Shown here piece after piece: positions 8,751 to 16,259 of a DNA stretch of 19,213 nt. The stretch's first letter is position 1, and the number at the start of each line of letters is the position of its first letter. The notes beneath the pieces are model-generated. The model saw only the letters and a program-made list of their open reading frames with translations, did not search any database and had not been told where the DNA came from. The translations under genes and the position numbers were made by a program. This DNA comes from Firmicutes bacterium CAG:95 (GTDB taxonomy: Bacteria; Bacillota; Clostridia; Lachnospirales; Lachnospiraceae): NCBI GenBank assembly GCA_000438155.1, contig FR902849.1, positions 5,152 to 24,364 on the forward strand, in the 5' to 3' direction.

Positions 8751-11447
8751 TTATAAAACTTCAATCGTCCAGCTGCTCCAGTTAACAAGTTTCACCCTGG
8801 AGCAGGCATCCTTCGCCAGCATACCAAACTGATACCTTCCGGGTGGGACAGCTCCCGGCTTTAGCTTAGCTGCATATCCGGTCAGATCCACATTCACCTG
8901 ATCCTTCAGATTGGCTTTGATGTCCTCCCGGTATTTCTTCTCTATGGATATGCTATAAATAACAGGTTGGGATATTTTCTCATTGTTTCTGACAGAATTT
9001 CCCAGTGCCTGTTGGTTTCCATCAGTTATCCTGCGAAGCAGAAGCTCCTTTTTATAACATGCGTTATCCGATCCAATAACAAAAGAATATCCTTGAAAAT
9101 AATACCCCTGATCTTCGCTGTCAATACTGTTATCATTACGGCTATCTTTTTTCTCTTCCCCATAATCCTCTTTATCTGAATTCCCGGTTTCCCTTTTATC
9201 AGGAGAAACGCCGTATTTCCATTTATAAATATCCATGGCGCATTCCATACCAATTACCAGACATTCATCCTCTCTGGCAGCCAGTACCTCCTGCGTGCAC
9301 TTCTTCACCTTCGCCCATGGCATTGAGAGATCTACCTGGTAGCGGAATGCCGGTGTATACTCGGTTTCCAGCATATCAGTCGTCAGATACGGGTGATAAA
9401 ACGGATCCCTGCCATATAAATCCTGATGTTTCTCATACAGATAGTCCTTCTCCCGAAGAAGCCGCAGCTGCTTTTCCTCGGATTCCCCATCCTTCCCTCT
9501 GCTTAAGGATTCATGATGGAACAGGAAAAGATCATTCCTTACCACATTATAATATCCCTCTTCATAAATTTTATAGCACAGATCCACATCATTAAATGCA
9601 ACGGCAAGCGTTTCGTCAAACCCTCCTGCCTTTTCAAAAATCGTCTTCTTCACAAGCAGACACGCCCCCGTTACCCCCAGCATATCATGCACGCCACGGT
9701 TCTGTCCAAAATAATGATCCTCCGTATCATGTGCAAACTGCAGCTTATGAGCCGGTCCCACCCGGAGATTCGTAATTCCGGCATGCTGGATGATGTCGGT
9801 ATCCGGGTATAAGAGCTTCGCCCCTACTGCTCCCACATAGGGCAGGACTGCCTTTTCCATCAAAAGGACAAGCCAGTTTTCCCCGACAATTTCCATGTCA
9901 TCATTTAAGAACAACAGGTAATCTCCCTGTGCTTCCTTCGCTCCCCAATTGCACATATAGGAAAAATTAAAAGGAATTTCCCTGTATAAATATCGAACGT
10001 TATTTATATTTTCATTTCTATTCTGCTCAGGATCTTCTATTTGATTTTGATCCCGGTATCGCTTATGATTTTGCTTCTTTTCTAAAGCACTCCCCAGTTC
10101 CTGCAGCCTCTGCACAATTCGTTTTTTGTTTTCTTCAGAGCTTCCGTTGTCCACAATAATAAATTCTGTTTTAACTTTTGTCCCCAATCCTGACGTTTTA
10201 TCCACAAAAGAGTCAAGACACCGGAACAAAATATCCGGATGATCCTTGGACGGAATGATAACAGAGACCGTAGGAAGCTGTATATCCGCTGTTTTATCTA
10301 CTATCACATTTTCATCTGATCCATCCCCGACATTCTCTCTGGCGCCAGCTCTCATCCGCTCCTGTATTTTTTCCGGTAAATGCAGGTTCTTCCAACGCTC
10401 ATAGCTGGAAGCTTTTGTATGCATCAGCACCTGGGGAATATGAACCACAACATGATCAGCAGTTTTCCATCCGGCAAATGCACCGTTGTCCCATAAATAA
10501 TCTGCAAGCAGCCCATACATAATCTGATCCCGGTTCATCTGCCTGCGCTCTATCCGTTCACGCCGGATCTGTTCACACTCTTCCTGCTCGTGATCCTTTC
10601 CTTCCCGATCTTCCTGCTTTGCCTGCTGCAATTCACTTTCCAATTGATCATCAACAAATAAATCTGCTTCCGCTTCTTTCTCAAAAACGCCATATTTCTG
10701 TAGAAAATCTGCTATTTTCGCAGTCGGAACTGCAACAAACGCTCCAAAATAAAAACAGGAAAGGAAGGTATCCGGAGACCAGTCCGGCTTAAACCATGGA
10801 TTCTGCCGTTTTCCATTCCTTATGACATCTTCGTCGCCATATACAAGCGCCGGTATTATGTCAGACTTTATGCAATCTATATGAACATGATCATAGTCAT
10901 TTTCACTGTTTTGATGGTTATTGCATAAAGACTTTGTATCGCCGTGACCACGTAGTTTCGAAAATGCCTCTGCAATCATCGGAACAGTCAGTTCACTGTA
11001 CTCTCCCTCCTGAAAATTCAGCAGTAGAATGTCTTCCTCCAACGCTCCATCCTTAATCCGGTTTTGCAGCTTCAGAAACTGTCCGGCATTCATGGACAAT
11101 AATGTCATGACCGGAGATTTTGTCGAATCCGGATGCTTTTTGCAGAACACCCGATATGAAATGCACTTCAAAGAAGGTTCTGAATTTTTTCCTGCATTTT
11201 CCATTTTAGATCCGCCATCTAGCCGCATTTTCGTTTCATTTGTCAGACATTTTGGAAAACTTTCTCCTGTATAGTCTGACACAGAGAAAGACTTCTCTGA
11301 TTTTTCTGCCACATATTCCGAAACCAAAAGAGGGGTCTCCTGACCCCTGATCCAGGAATCGTAGTCCCGCAGCTGAGACGCCAGTTCCTTCCTATATTCT
11401 TTTCTTTGTCTTTCCTGTAAAACCTTCTTTATAGTTTGCTTCATCAT
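8751..11447 (-). CDS. Long GT2 glycosyltransferase: degenerate domain 1, active domain 2, C-terminal beta domain
   Basis: An 898-residue protein. Residues about 100-350 are a decayed GT2 domain. YGDEDVIRNG...PWFKPDWSPD (from 203) still aligns with domain 1 of the neighbouring tandem enzyme. However, the metal motif DHDD is replaced by NFQEGE (144-149), the QDHD base motif is lost, and the first nucleotide-binding strand is missing. Domain 2 starts at VSVIIPSKDHPDIL (about 394) and is intact: VDNGSSEE, FLNDDMEI (NDD 515-517), GVTGACLLVKK and FNDVDLCYKI (619-622). From about 716 there is a beta-rich domain ending GRYQFGMLAKDACSRVKLVNW, of a kind seen as a C-terminal module in clostridial glycosyltransferases. 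Long polar, AT-rich linkers interrupt the folds (about 270-306, 455-482, 750-782). I prefer the ATG-ATG at 11447, with GGGGAG 12 bases upstream. A GTG at 11489 would add 14 residues, but its AGGA is only 2 bases away. Confidence 0.85.
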   Translation of the reverse strand: MMKQTIKKVLQERQRKEYRKELASQLRDYDSWIRGQETPLLVSEYVAEKSEKSFSVSDYTGESFPKCLTNETKMRLDGGSKMENAGKNSEPSLKCISYRVFCKKHPDSTKSPVMTLLSMNAGQFLKLQNRIKDGALEEDILLLNFQEGEYSELTVPMIAEAFSKLRGHGDTKSLCNNHQNSENDYDHVHIDCIKSDIIPALVYGDEDVIRNGKRQNPWFKPDWSPDTFLSCFYFGAFVAVPTAKIADFLQKYGVFEKEAEADLFVDDQLESELQQAKQEDREGKDHEQEECEQIRRERIERRQMNRDQIMYGLLADYLWDNGAFAGWKTADHVVVHIPQVLMHTKASSYERWKNLHLPEKIQERMRAGARENVGDGSDENVIVDKTADIQLPTVSVIIPSKDHPDILFRCLDSFVDKTSGLGTKVKTEFIIVDNGSSEENKKRIVQRLQELGSALEKKQNHKRYRDQNQIEDPEQNRNENINNVRYLYREIPFNFSYMCNWGAKEAQGDYLLFLNDDMEIVGENWLVLLMEKAVLPYVGAVGAKLLYPDTDIIQHAGITNLRVGPAHKLQFAHDTEDHYFGQNRGVHDMLGVTGACLLVKKTIFEKAGGFDETLAVAFNDVDLCYKIYEEGYYNVVRNDLFLFHHESLSRGKDGESEEKQLRLLREKDYLYEKHQDLYGRDPFYHPYLTTDMLETEYTPAFRYQVDLSMPWAKVKKCTQEVLAAREDECLVIGMECAMDIYKWKYGVSPDKRETGNSDKEDYGEEKKDSRNDNSIDSEDQGYYFQGYSFVIGSDNACYKKELLLRRITDGNQQALGNSVRNNEKISQPVIYSISIEKKYREDIKANLKDQVNVDLTGYAAKLKPGAVPPGRYQFGMLAKDACSRVKLVNWSSWTIEVL

Positions 11448-11464
11448 TGCCTGTCTGTTCTCCC

Positions 11465-11480
11465 CTGCCGGTTCCGGCAG
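11465..11480 (-). promoter_or_regulatory. Perfect inverted repeat just upstream of a ribosome site
   Basis: CTGCCGG and CCGGCAG flank a central AA (minus strand). In RNA this gives a six-pair GC-rich stem with a GAAC tetraloop. The stem's last G overlaps the first base of the GGGGAG Shine-Dalgarno sequence of the glycosyltransferase that starts at 11447. No T-run follows, so it is not a terminator. It may set translation efficiency or be an mRNA processing site between this gene and the methyltransferase-kinase gene. Confidence 0.45.
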
Positions 11481-11511
11481 TAGATTCACTTATCCTGAAT
11501 GGAATCGTTAG

Positions 11512-13596
11512 TTAAAAGAGCTTCTTAATCATTGAAATCATTTCTTCCGCAGCCTCTGCTGACACCGGTGAAACCTCCATCTTAAGCTCTACCTGATTTT
11601 CTTCCTCCGCACGCATTCCAGCCATTACAAGTGCTTCCACATGCAGCACCAGATTGGGATCTGCCGTTGCAAAAAGGTAGGTTCCGGGCTTTACCTGCTT
11701 CCCGTTTGTCTCTATAAACTTCTTTTCAAATGCCACCGGCATCCCATTCCATAACAACTGCTGCAGCTTTACGACGCAAGGCTTATCTGCCGGATCCACA
11801 CGGAAATTCCGTACGTCTCCCTCTACGGTAAGCGTCGTTTCAATCTGACGCTCTTTTACATAGACATCCGGAACATACCTGGAATCACTCTCACAAAATC
11901 CCTGTCCCCGGTCATAATATAACTGGATACGCTCATCCAGGATTTCCTGCAGATGCTCTTCCATCAGCTTCTTCGGATCAACCGCATAGGTACCGATTGC
12001 CGCCCGGATTTCTCCCATGGACTTCCGCTTACCGGTCACCTTTTTCTGAAATATTGCTTCCTTATGACGATATTCCTCTGCCTCGTCCTCAGTCACATTT
12101 AACTGCTGCATAATATAATCCAGATTTAATTCATTCCGTTTTTCATCCTCTAAAATATAACAATAGATTGCCCGGAATGCAATTTCTTTATCCTCAACCG
12201 CTTCCTTTGTCGTCCACTCATAATCAATAACGGTCCAGTTCTCTCCATTCACCAGAATGTTGGCAAAGATCAGATCATAATCGGCAATATTTCCCGTATA
12301 TCCTTCCTTACGATAAGAAACCAGTTCCCAGTATTTGTCAAAAAGTCTCTGGAATCCGTCCAGATTCTTTTCTGAAAGGCACTGATCCATCAGGGTTTCC
12401 AGTGTCGTTCCCTGTTCAAACGGGAACTCCGCATACCCCTCCTGTTCGTGATACATACAGGGGTTGATATGCAGTCCGCTCCCTTCATAGCGCTCGCATA
12501 AGGCCTGATATGCCGCTTCCATCTCCCGGACATGGGCTCTCGCCTCTTCGGTCATCGGAACCTTCCGGACTACTTTTCCGGCAGAAGTTTCCACAATATC
12601 CGTACGAAGCTCATACCTTCCGTCACGATCATTGGAATACTTGGAGTAAATGGTCTGTGGCAGCTCTCCAATCACTACCATATAAGAATTGGAGAACAGA
12701 TCAAAATAATCATCCTCAATCGTACTGTCAAATACATACTTTTCACGGAACAATACCATTCGGTCACGGTCAAAATTACGCATGTTATCCGTCAGCTCTC
12801 CCTCATAGGGGAGCCTCCGGTCCGAATAAATCGTTGTCGGAAATTTGTAATCCGGGTACGGATAGTAGAAATGGTAGTTCGTTTCCCCACAGCGCTCGAA
12901 GATCTTTTCAAGTCCCCTTTTAGTGAAGGTTCTGGCACTTCCTCCCTCCGGATATCCCTCGAGTCCTGAGAAATAAGTTCCCACATGATCTTCCTTGCAG
13001 CCGGCCCAGTACTTTAATCCAAACTTGTTCTCAATCGCAATAACCAGAAGTCCCGTTGATTTCTTATGCTTCTGCATGATTTGAAAGAAATCTTCATAGG
13101 GTGTTTTCGTGTGAATATAGGAATTTCCATACTCAAATACCCCGATCAGACAGACCAGATCATAGTCACAATCAAGCGAAGGTTCTATATCATTAAAGTT
13201 TCCGACATAAATCTCTATATTATCCCGGTCCTGATTCCGGTAAGCATTGATCATGCTCCGCTTCGCAGACAGATCCACACAGGTTACCTTCCCTGCCTTT
13301 TCTGATAATTTATCCGTGATTGCTCCACATCCGGATCCGATTTCAAGCGCCTTCATATCCTTTGTAATCGGCAGCCAGTCTACAATATTCCCCCGAAGAG
13401 CGGACAAATGGTAGAGAACCGGCCAGTTGTTCTTTTCCTCAATGATCTTCGGATACTCAATCCTTGCTGCATTCTTCGTAATATCCAGAATTTCATCCTC
13501 GATCGCTCCATCGCTGTAGATGTCCTCTCCCGGATAAAACTCATAATTTAATTTCACATTTCCAATCTGCTTCGGTAAAGTTTCTGCAAATTCCAT
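11512..13596 (-). CDS. WbdD-like methyltransferase-kinase fusion (putative polysaccharide chain terminator)
   Basis: A 694-residue protein with three parts. The first is a class I SAM-dependent methyltransferase with motif I EIGSGCG (85-91), acidic motif II CVDLS (Asp 108) and DYDLVCLIGVFEY. The second is a kinase-like domain of the aminoglycoside phosphotransferase/protein kinase fold: candidate ATP-binding lysine in GKVVRKVP (341-347), a helix with Glu (VREMEAAY), hinge FPFEQGTTLETL, catalytic loop DYDLIFAN (439-446, matching HxDxxxxN with His replaced by Asp) and metal-binding VIDYEW (Asp 458). The third is a beta-rich C-terminal domain beginning QLYYDRGQGF (about 558). In E. coli O8/O9a, WbdD joins a methyltransferase to a kinase, caps the O-chain and sits beside wzm/wzt, as here. 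I infer a similar capping role; the substrate is unknown. The start at 13596 was chosen for GAGAGGG six bases upstream; an ATG at 13635 would add 13 residues with a weaker site. Confidence 0.82.
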   Translation of the reverse strand: MEFAETLPKQIGNVKLNYEFYPGEDIYSDGAIEDEILDITKNAARIEYPKIIEEKNNWPVLYHLSALRGNIVDWLPITKDMKALEIGSGCGAITDKLSEKAGKVTCVDLSAKRSMINAYRNQDRDNIEIYVGNFNDIEPSLDCDYDLVCLIGVFEYGNSYIHTKTPYEDFFQIMQKHKKSTGLLVIAIENKFGLKYWAGCKEDHVGTYFSGLEGYPEGGSARTFTKRGLEKIFERCGETNYHFYYPYPDYKFPTTIYSDRRLPYEGELTDNMRNFDRDRMVLFREKYVFDSTIEDDYFDLFSNSYMVVIGELPQTIYSKYSNDRDGRYELRTDIVETSAGKVVRKVPMTEEARAHVREMEAAYQALCERYEGSGLHINPCMYHEQEGYAEFPFEQGTTLETLMDQCLSEKNLDGFQRLFDKYWELVSYRKEGYTGNIADYDLIFANILVNGENWTVIDYEWTTKEAVEDKEIAFRAIYCYILEDEKRNELNLDYIMQQLNVTEDEAEEYRHKEAIFQKKVTGKRKSMGEIRAAIGTYAVDPKKLMEEHLQEILDERIQLYYDRGQGFCESDSRYVPDVYVKERQIETTLTVEGDVRNFRVDPADKPCVVKLQQLLWNGMPVAFEKKFIETNGKQVKPGTYLFATADPNLVLHVEALVMAGMRAEEENQVELKMEVSPVSAEAAEEMISMIKKLF

Positions 13597-13706
13597 GAAT
13601 TGCCCTCTCAACATCTGACCGGGAAAACAAACCATCCACCTTCCGTCCGTTTTCCTGATCCTTTCCTGCCTGTACTATCTGTATCATAATTTCAAAGCTC
13701 CGTATA

Positions 13707-14360
13707 TCAGCGGACTGTTATCTCGGAGTTCATGTCATAATATCCTACGGTATCCTTGTCCGAAATCACCGTAATATTCAACACATCATATAATCTGTGA
13801 TAAACCACGAAATTTTCCTTTTCATACCCGGTAACTCCCAGCGAAAGAAGATATTCGCCGCCCTGCAGGTCGATTTTCTGGGTAAAGGTAATATGCTTCA
13901 CTTCGCCCTTCTTTACAGGCTGCAGAAAGGCCTTTTCCACCATGGTATTGGTTCCTGTAATTTCCACTCCCTTGATATTCTTAATGGTAAAGGCAAAAAT
14001 CGGAGCCTCAATGTCCTGTAGGAAACGTACCGACATATGAACCGAACATTTCTGTCCCTTGATAATCGCACCGGTCCGTCTTCCCTGACCATCCTCCACA
14101 TCATATTCTTCAATCACGGCCTGCCTGGTGCCATATTCCAGTAAATCCGGGTTCTGCACATTCGCATTCTGTGCAGAATCCTTTGCTTTTCCTGCTTCCG
14201 CACCGTCATTTTCTGTGCGGCCCGCCTTACGTGCTGCCGAGGTGATGCTTTCATCATGGAGCAGATTCTGATCATCACTGTCCGGGAGCGGATACTGCCC
14301 AACAAGTACCTGCTTATAGGCATCAATCATTTCCTTCGGGGTTCCTTCCCCTAGCTTCAC
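13707..14360 (-). CDS. wzt: Wzt_C substrate-recognition domain, separated from its ATPase by a frameshift
   Basis: This is the C-terminal half of a Wzt-type transporter ATPase. The first residues (VKLGEGTPKEMIDAYKQVL) are the normal continuation of the ATPase that ends at 14369. A polar linker follows (about 25-68), then a beta-sandwich from YGTRQAVIEEYDVED through APIFAFTIKNIKGVEITGTNT, HITFTQKIDLQGGEY, VVYHRLYDVLNITV and GYYDMNSEITVR. This is the Wzt_C fold, which in E. coli O8/O9a binds the modified non-reducing end of the polysaccharide before export. The frame opens at a GTG (14358-14360), 8 bases after the ATPase stop, inside the second copy of the 32-bp repeat. The Shine-Dalgarno sequence is poor for that GTG and for an ATG at 14330. 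The domain itself shows no damage. It could be made as a separate polypeptide by reinitiation, or be silent while the repeat is duplicated. Confidence 0.85.
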   Translation of the reverse strand: MKLGEGTPKEMIDAYKQVLVGQYPLPDSDDQNLLHDESITSAARKAGRTENDGAEAGKAKDSAQNANVQNPDLLEYGTRQAVIEEYDVEDGQGRRTGAIIKGQKCSVHMSVRFLQDIEAPIFAFTIKNIKGVEITGTNTMVEKAFLQPVKKGEVKHITFTQKIDLQGGEYLLSLGVTGYEKENFVVYHRLYDVLNITVISDKDTVGYYDMNSEITVR

Positions 14361-14408
14361 ACCCTGATTCAGCAGGCTTCCCCTAGCTTCACCCCCTGAT
14401 TCAGCAGG
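14345..14408. repeat. 32-bp tandem duplication that splits wzt
   Basis: Two adjacent 32-bp units, 14345-14376 and 14377-14408, differ at a single base (a at 14361, c at 14393), which is synonymous (GGT/GGG, Gly) in the wzt frame. Because 32 is not a multiple of three, the second unit shifts the frame and a TGA follows at 14369-14371. Taking out either unit joins ...VVLLNQGVKLGE directly to GTPKEMIDAYK..., giving a single frame of 442 residues. Any copy number above one meets the same TGA at the junction, so only the one-copy form reads through. Confidence 0.93.
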
Positions 14409-15067
14409 ACCACCCGGTCACAATACTTGCTGATACTGCTTAAATCATGGCTGACGAAAACAATGGTTTTCCCAAGCTTCTTGAATTCTTCAAATTTATG
14501 ATAGCATTTGGCCTGGAAGAACACATCTCCTACGGACAATGCCTCGTCTACAATCAGGATTTCCGGCTCTATATTAATGGCAACCGCAAACGCCAGACGA
14601 ACGAACATACCGCTCGAATAGGTTTTCACCGGCTGGTTTACATACTCTCCGATATCTGCAAATTCCAGAATATCCGGTAGCTTTTCATCAATTTCCTTTT
14701 TGGAAAACCCAATCATGGTTCCATTCAGATATACATTTTCAATACCGTTGTATTCCATATTGAATCCGGCACCCAGTTCAAGCAGTGCCGAAATCCGTCC
14801 ATTGACCTCCACATTTCCCTTCGTTGCATTCAAAACACCTGTTATGATTTTAAGAATTGTGGATTTTCCGGAGCCGTTGGTTCCAATAATACCAACCGTT
14901 TCTCCCTGATAAATGGTCATGTCTACACCCTTTAAGGCATAGTGCTCCCGATACTTCTTCTTTCCGGATAAGCCAAGAGCTTCCTTCAGACGATCTGAAG
15001 GTTTATCATACAATTTATATACTTTTTCAACACCAGTTGCCTGAATGGCAATTTTTCTTTCTTCCAT
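14369..15067 (-). CDS. wzt: Polysaccharide ABC transporter ATP-binding protein, truncated after the ATPase domain
   Basis: This nucleotide-binding subunit powers export of lipid-linked polysaccharide with the permease encoded just upstream. All ATPase motifs are present: Walker A GTNGSGKST (62-70), Q-loop region with LELGAGFNMEYNGIENVYL, signature YSSGMFVRLAFA (150-161), Walker B ILIVDEALSVGD (170-181) and the H-loop VSHD with His 197. The segment around ELGAGF...NVYLNG is typical of the Wzt/TagH group. The protein ends at 232 residues with GEAC, where the family normally continues into a linker and Wzt_C domain. The stop comes from the 32-bp duplication, and the missing domain lies in the next ORF. 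The ATPase core is complete and could act alone, as in short TagH/KpsT-type ATPases. GAAAGGA lies 11 bases before the ATG. The 126-bp gap to the permease gene holds no obvious gene. Confidence 0.93.
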   Translation of the reverse strand: MEERKIAIQATGVEKVYKLYDKPSDRLKEALGLSGKKKYREHYALKGVDMTIYQGETVGIIGTNGSGKSTILKIITGVLNATKGNVEVNGRISALLELGAGFNMEYNGIENVYLNGTMIGFSKKEIDEKLPDILEFADIGEYVNQPVKTYSSGMFVRLAFAVAINIEPEILIVDEALSVGDVFFQAKCYHKFEEFKKLGKTIVFVSHDLSSISKYCDRVVLLNQGVKLGEAC

Positions 15068-15193
15068 GATCTGAACGATCCTTTCTCACTGCTCTCTTCC
15101 TTTTACCGGCATTTCATCCATTCTGCAGTTCCCCTGTCTTCCTGTCGTTATCCATTCTGTATTTCCGTACACACTTTCCCGGTTTTGCTCCCA

Positions 15194-16222
15194 TTACAGC
15201 ACATCTGCAAAGTGCACCTTCAGACGCTTGAAGATCAGGGAACCCACGCAGAACAATGTCACTGTAAAAATCCAGAAATAGGTAGAGGAATAAAAATGCT
15301 CAAAGAACCAGCTTTCCTCATATATAGCGCTTCGATACCCGTTTACAATATAAGTCAGTGGATTCAGCTTAAACAATACCCGGAGCTTCGGATAATTTTC
15401 GAGCATACCGATATTCCAGAGGATCGGGGTAGCCCACATTCCTACCTGAAGTCCGATATTAATGATCTGCGCCAGATCACGGAAAAACACCACAATCGCA
15501 CAGGTACAATAGCTCATGGCCAACATCAGCATAAACAGGCAGAAGCTGTAATAAAAGATCTGCAGGGTATACAGATTGGGCATATATCCATACATCATTG
15601 CTATAATCAGTAACACTCCTACAAAGAATGCATGAATAAAAGTTGCCGCCACCAGCTTAATGATGGGCAGAATACTGATCTTAAAAACCACTTTTTTGAC
15701 CAGATAACTGTATTCCAGCAGTGCATTCGTACCATTGGTGATCCCCTCTGAAAAATAAAACCAGGGTACAAGTCCCGCTGTCAGAAACAATACATACGGT
15801 ACCTCTACCCCACTTGCCACCATCTGGCTTCTCGTATCAAACACCACATCAAATACTATCCAATACATGACAACCGTCACGACCGGCTGCACCAGCGCCC
15901 ACAAAAATCCAAGATAGGATCCCGCATAACGCTTTTTAAAATCATTCTTCGCAAGCTTCCAGATCAGCTCCCTGTTCTGGAAAAGCTCCTTCGGAATAAT
16001 AAAAATACGGTCATAATAAATACCAAAAATAATGCATGCCAGCAAAAGCAGCGCGCATGCACATGTTTTCTTAAGATCCTCGGTCGGCTTATCTGCCAGA
16101 GGATTATTGTGAAGGATCACCATGGCTGCGGTTGCTGCACATACCATATAAAAAAGTGCAATTCCCACAGGCTTGGAGATCCGCCGTTTATTTTTCTTTG
16201 TTTCCTGTCTTACTTCCTGCAT
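15194..16222 (-). CDS. wzm: Polysaccharide ABC transporter permease (ABC-2 type, Wzm-like) with N-terminal extension
   Basis: This membrane channel subunit exports the undecaprenyl-linked glycan. The core from about residue 81 is standard: FQNRELIWKLAKNDFKKRYAGSYLGFLWALVQP (shown here only as the start of the domain) is the amphipathic entry helix and first ABC-2 membrane segment. About six hydrophobic segments follow, including SYCTCAIVVFFRDLAQI and the PLTYIVNGYR region before the last helices. At 342 residues it is longer than the usual 255-270. The extra 80 N-terminal residues hold a basic tail and two more probable membrane helices (about 17-37 and 53-71). The ATG has only a weak GGA site. 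It lies 37 bp after rfbC and precedes the ATPase gene, the usual wzm-wzt order. Confidence 0.92.
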   Translation of the reverse strand: MQEVRQETKKNKRRISKPVGIALFYMVCAATAAMVILHNNPLADKPTEDLKKTCACALLLLACIIFGIYYDRIFIIPKELFQNRELIWKLAKNDFKKRYAGSYLGFLWALVQPVVTVVMYWIVFDVVFDTRSQMVASGVEVPYVLFLTAGLVPWFYFSEGITNGTNALLEYSYLVKKVVFKISILPIIKLVAATFIHAFFVGVLLIIAMMYGYMPNLYTLQIFYYSFCLFMLMLAMSYCTCAIVVFFRDLAQIINIGLQVGMWATPILWNIGMLENYPKLRVLFKLNPLTYIVNGYRSAIYEESWFFEHFYSSTYFWIFTVTLFCVGSLIFKRLKVHFADVL

Positions 16223-16259
16223 AGAATCATCCGTTCGCTTTCATTTACCTACCCGGTAA

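Noticed and set aside
13597..13706. Possible small ORF or promoter between the Wzt_C ORF and the methyltransferase-kinase gene
   Set aside because: An ATG frame of about 49 codons overlaps the start of the larger gene out of frame and resembles nothing. TTGAAA is present, but its best -10 partner is at 15 bp with poor sequence.
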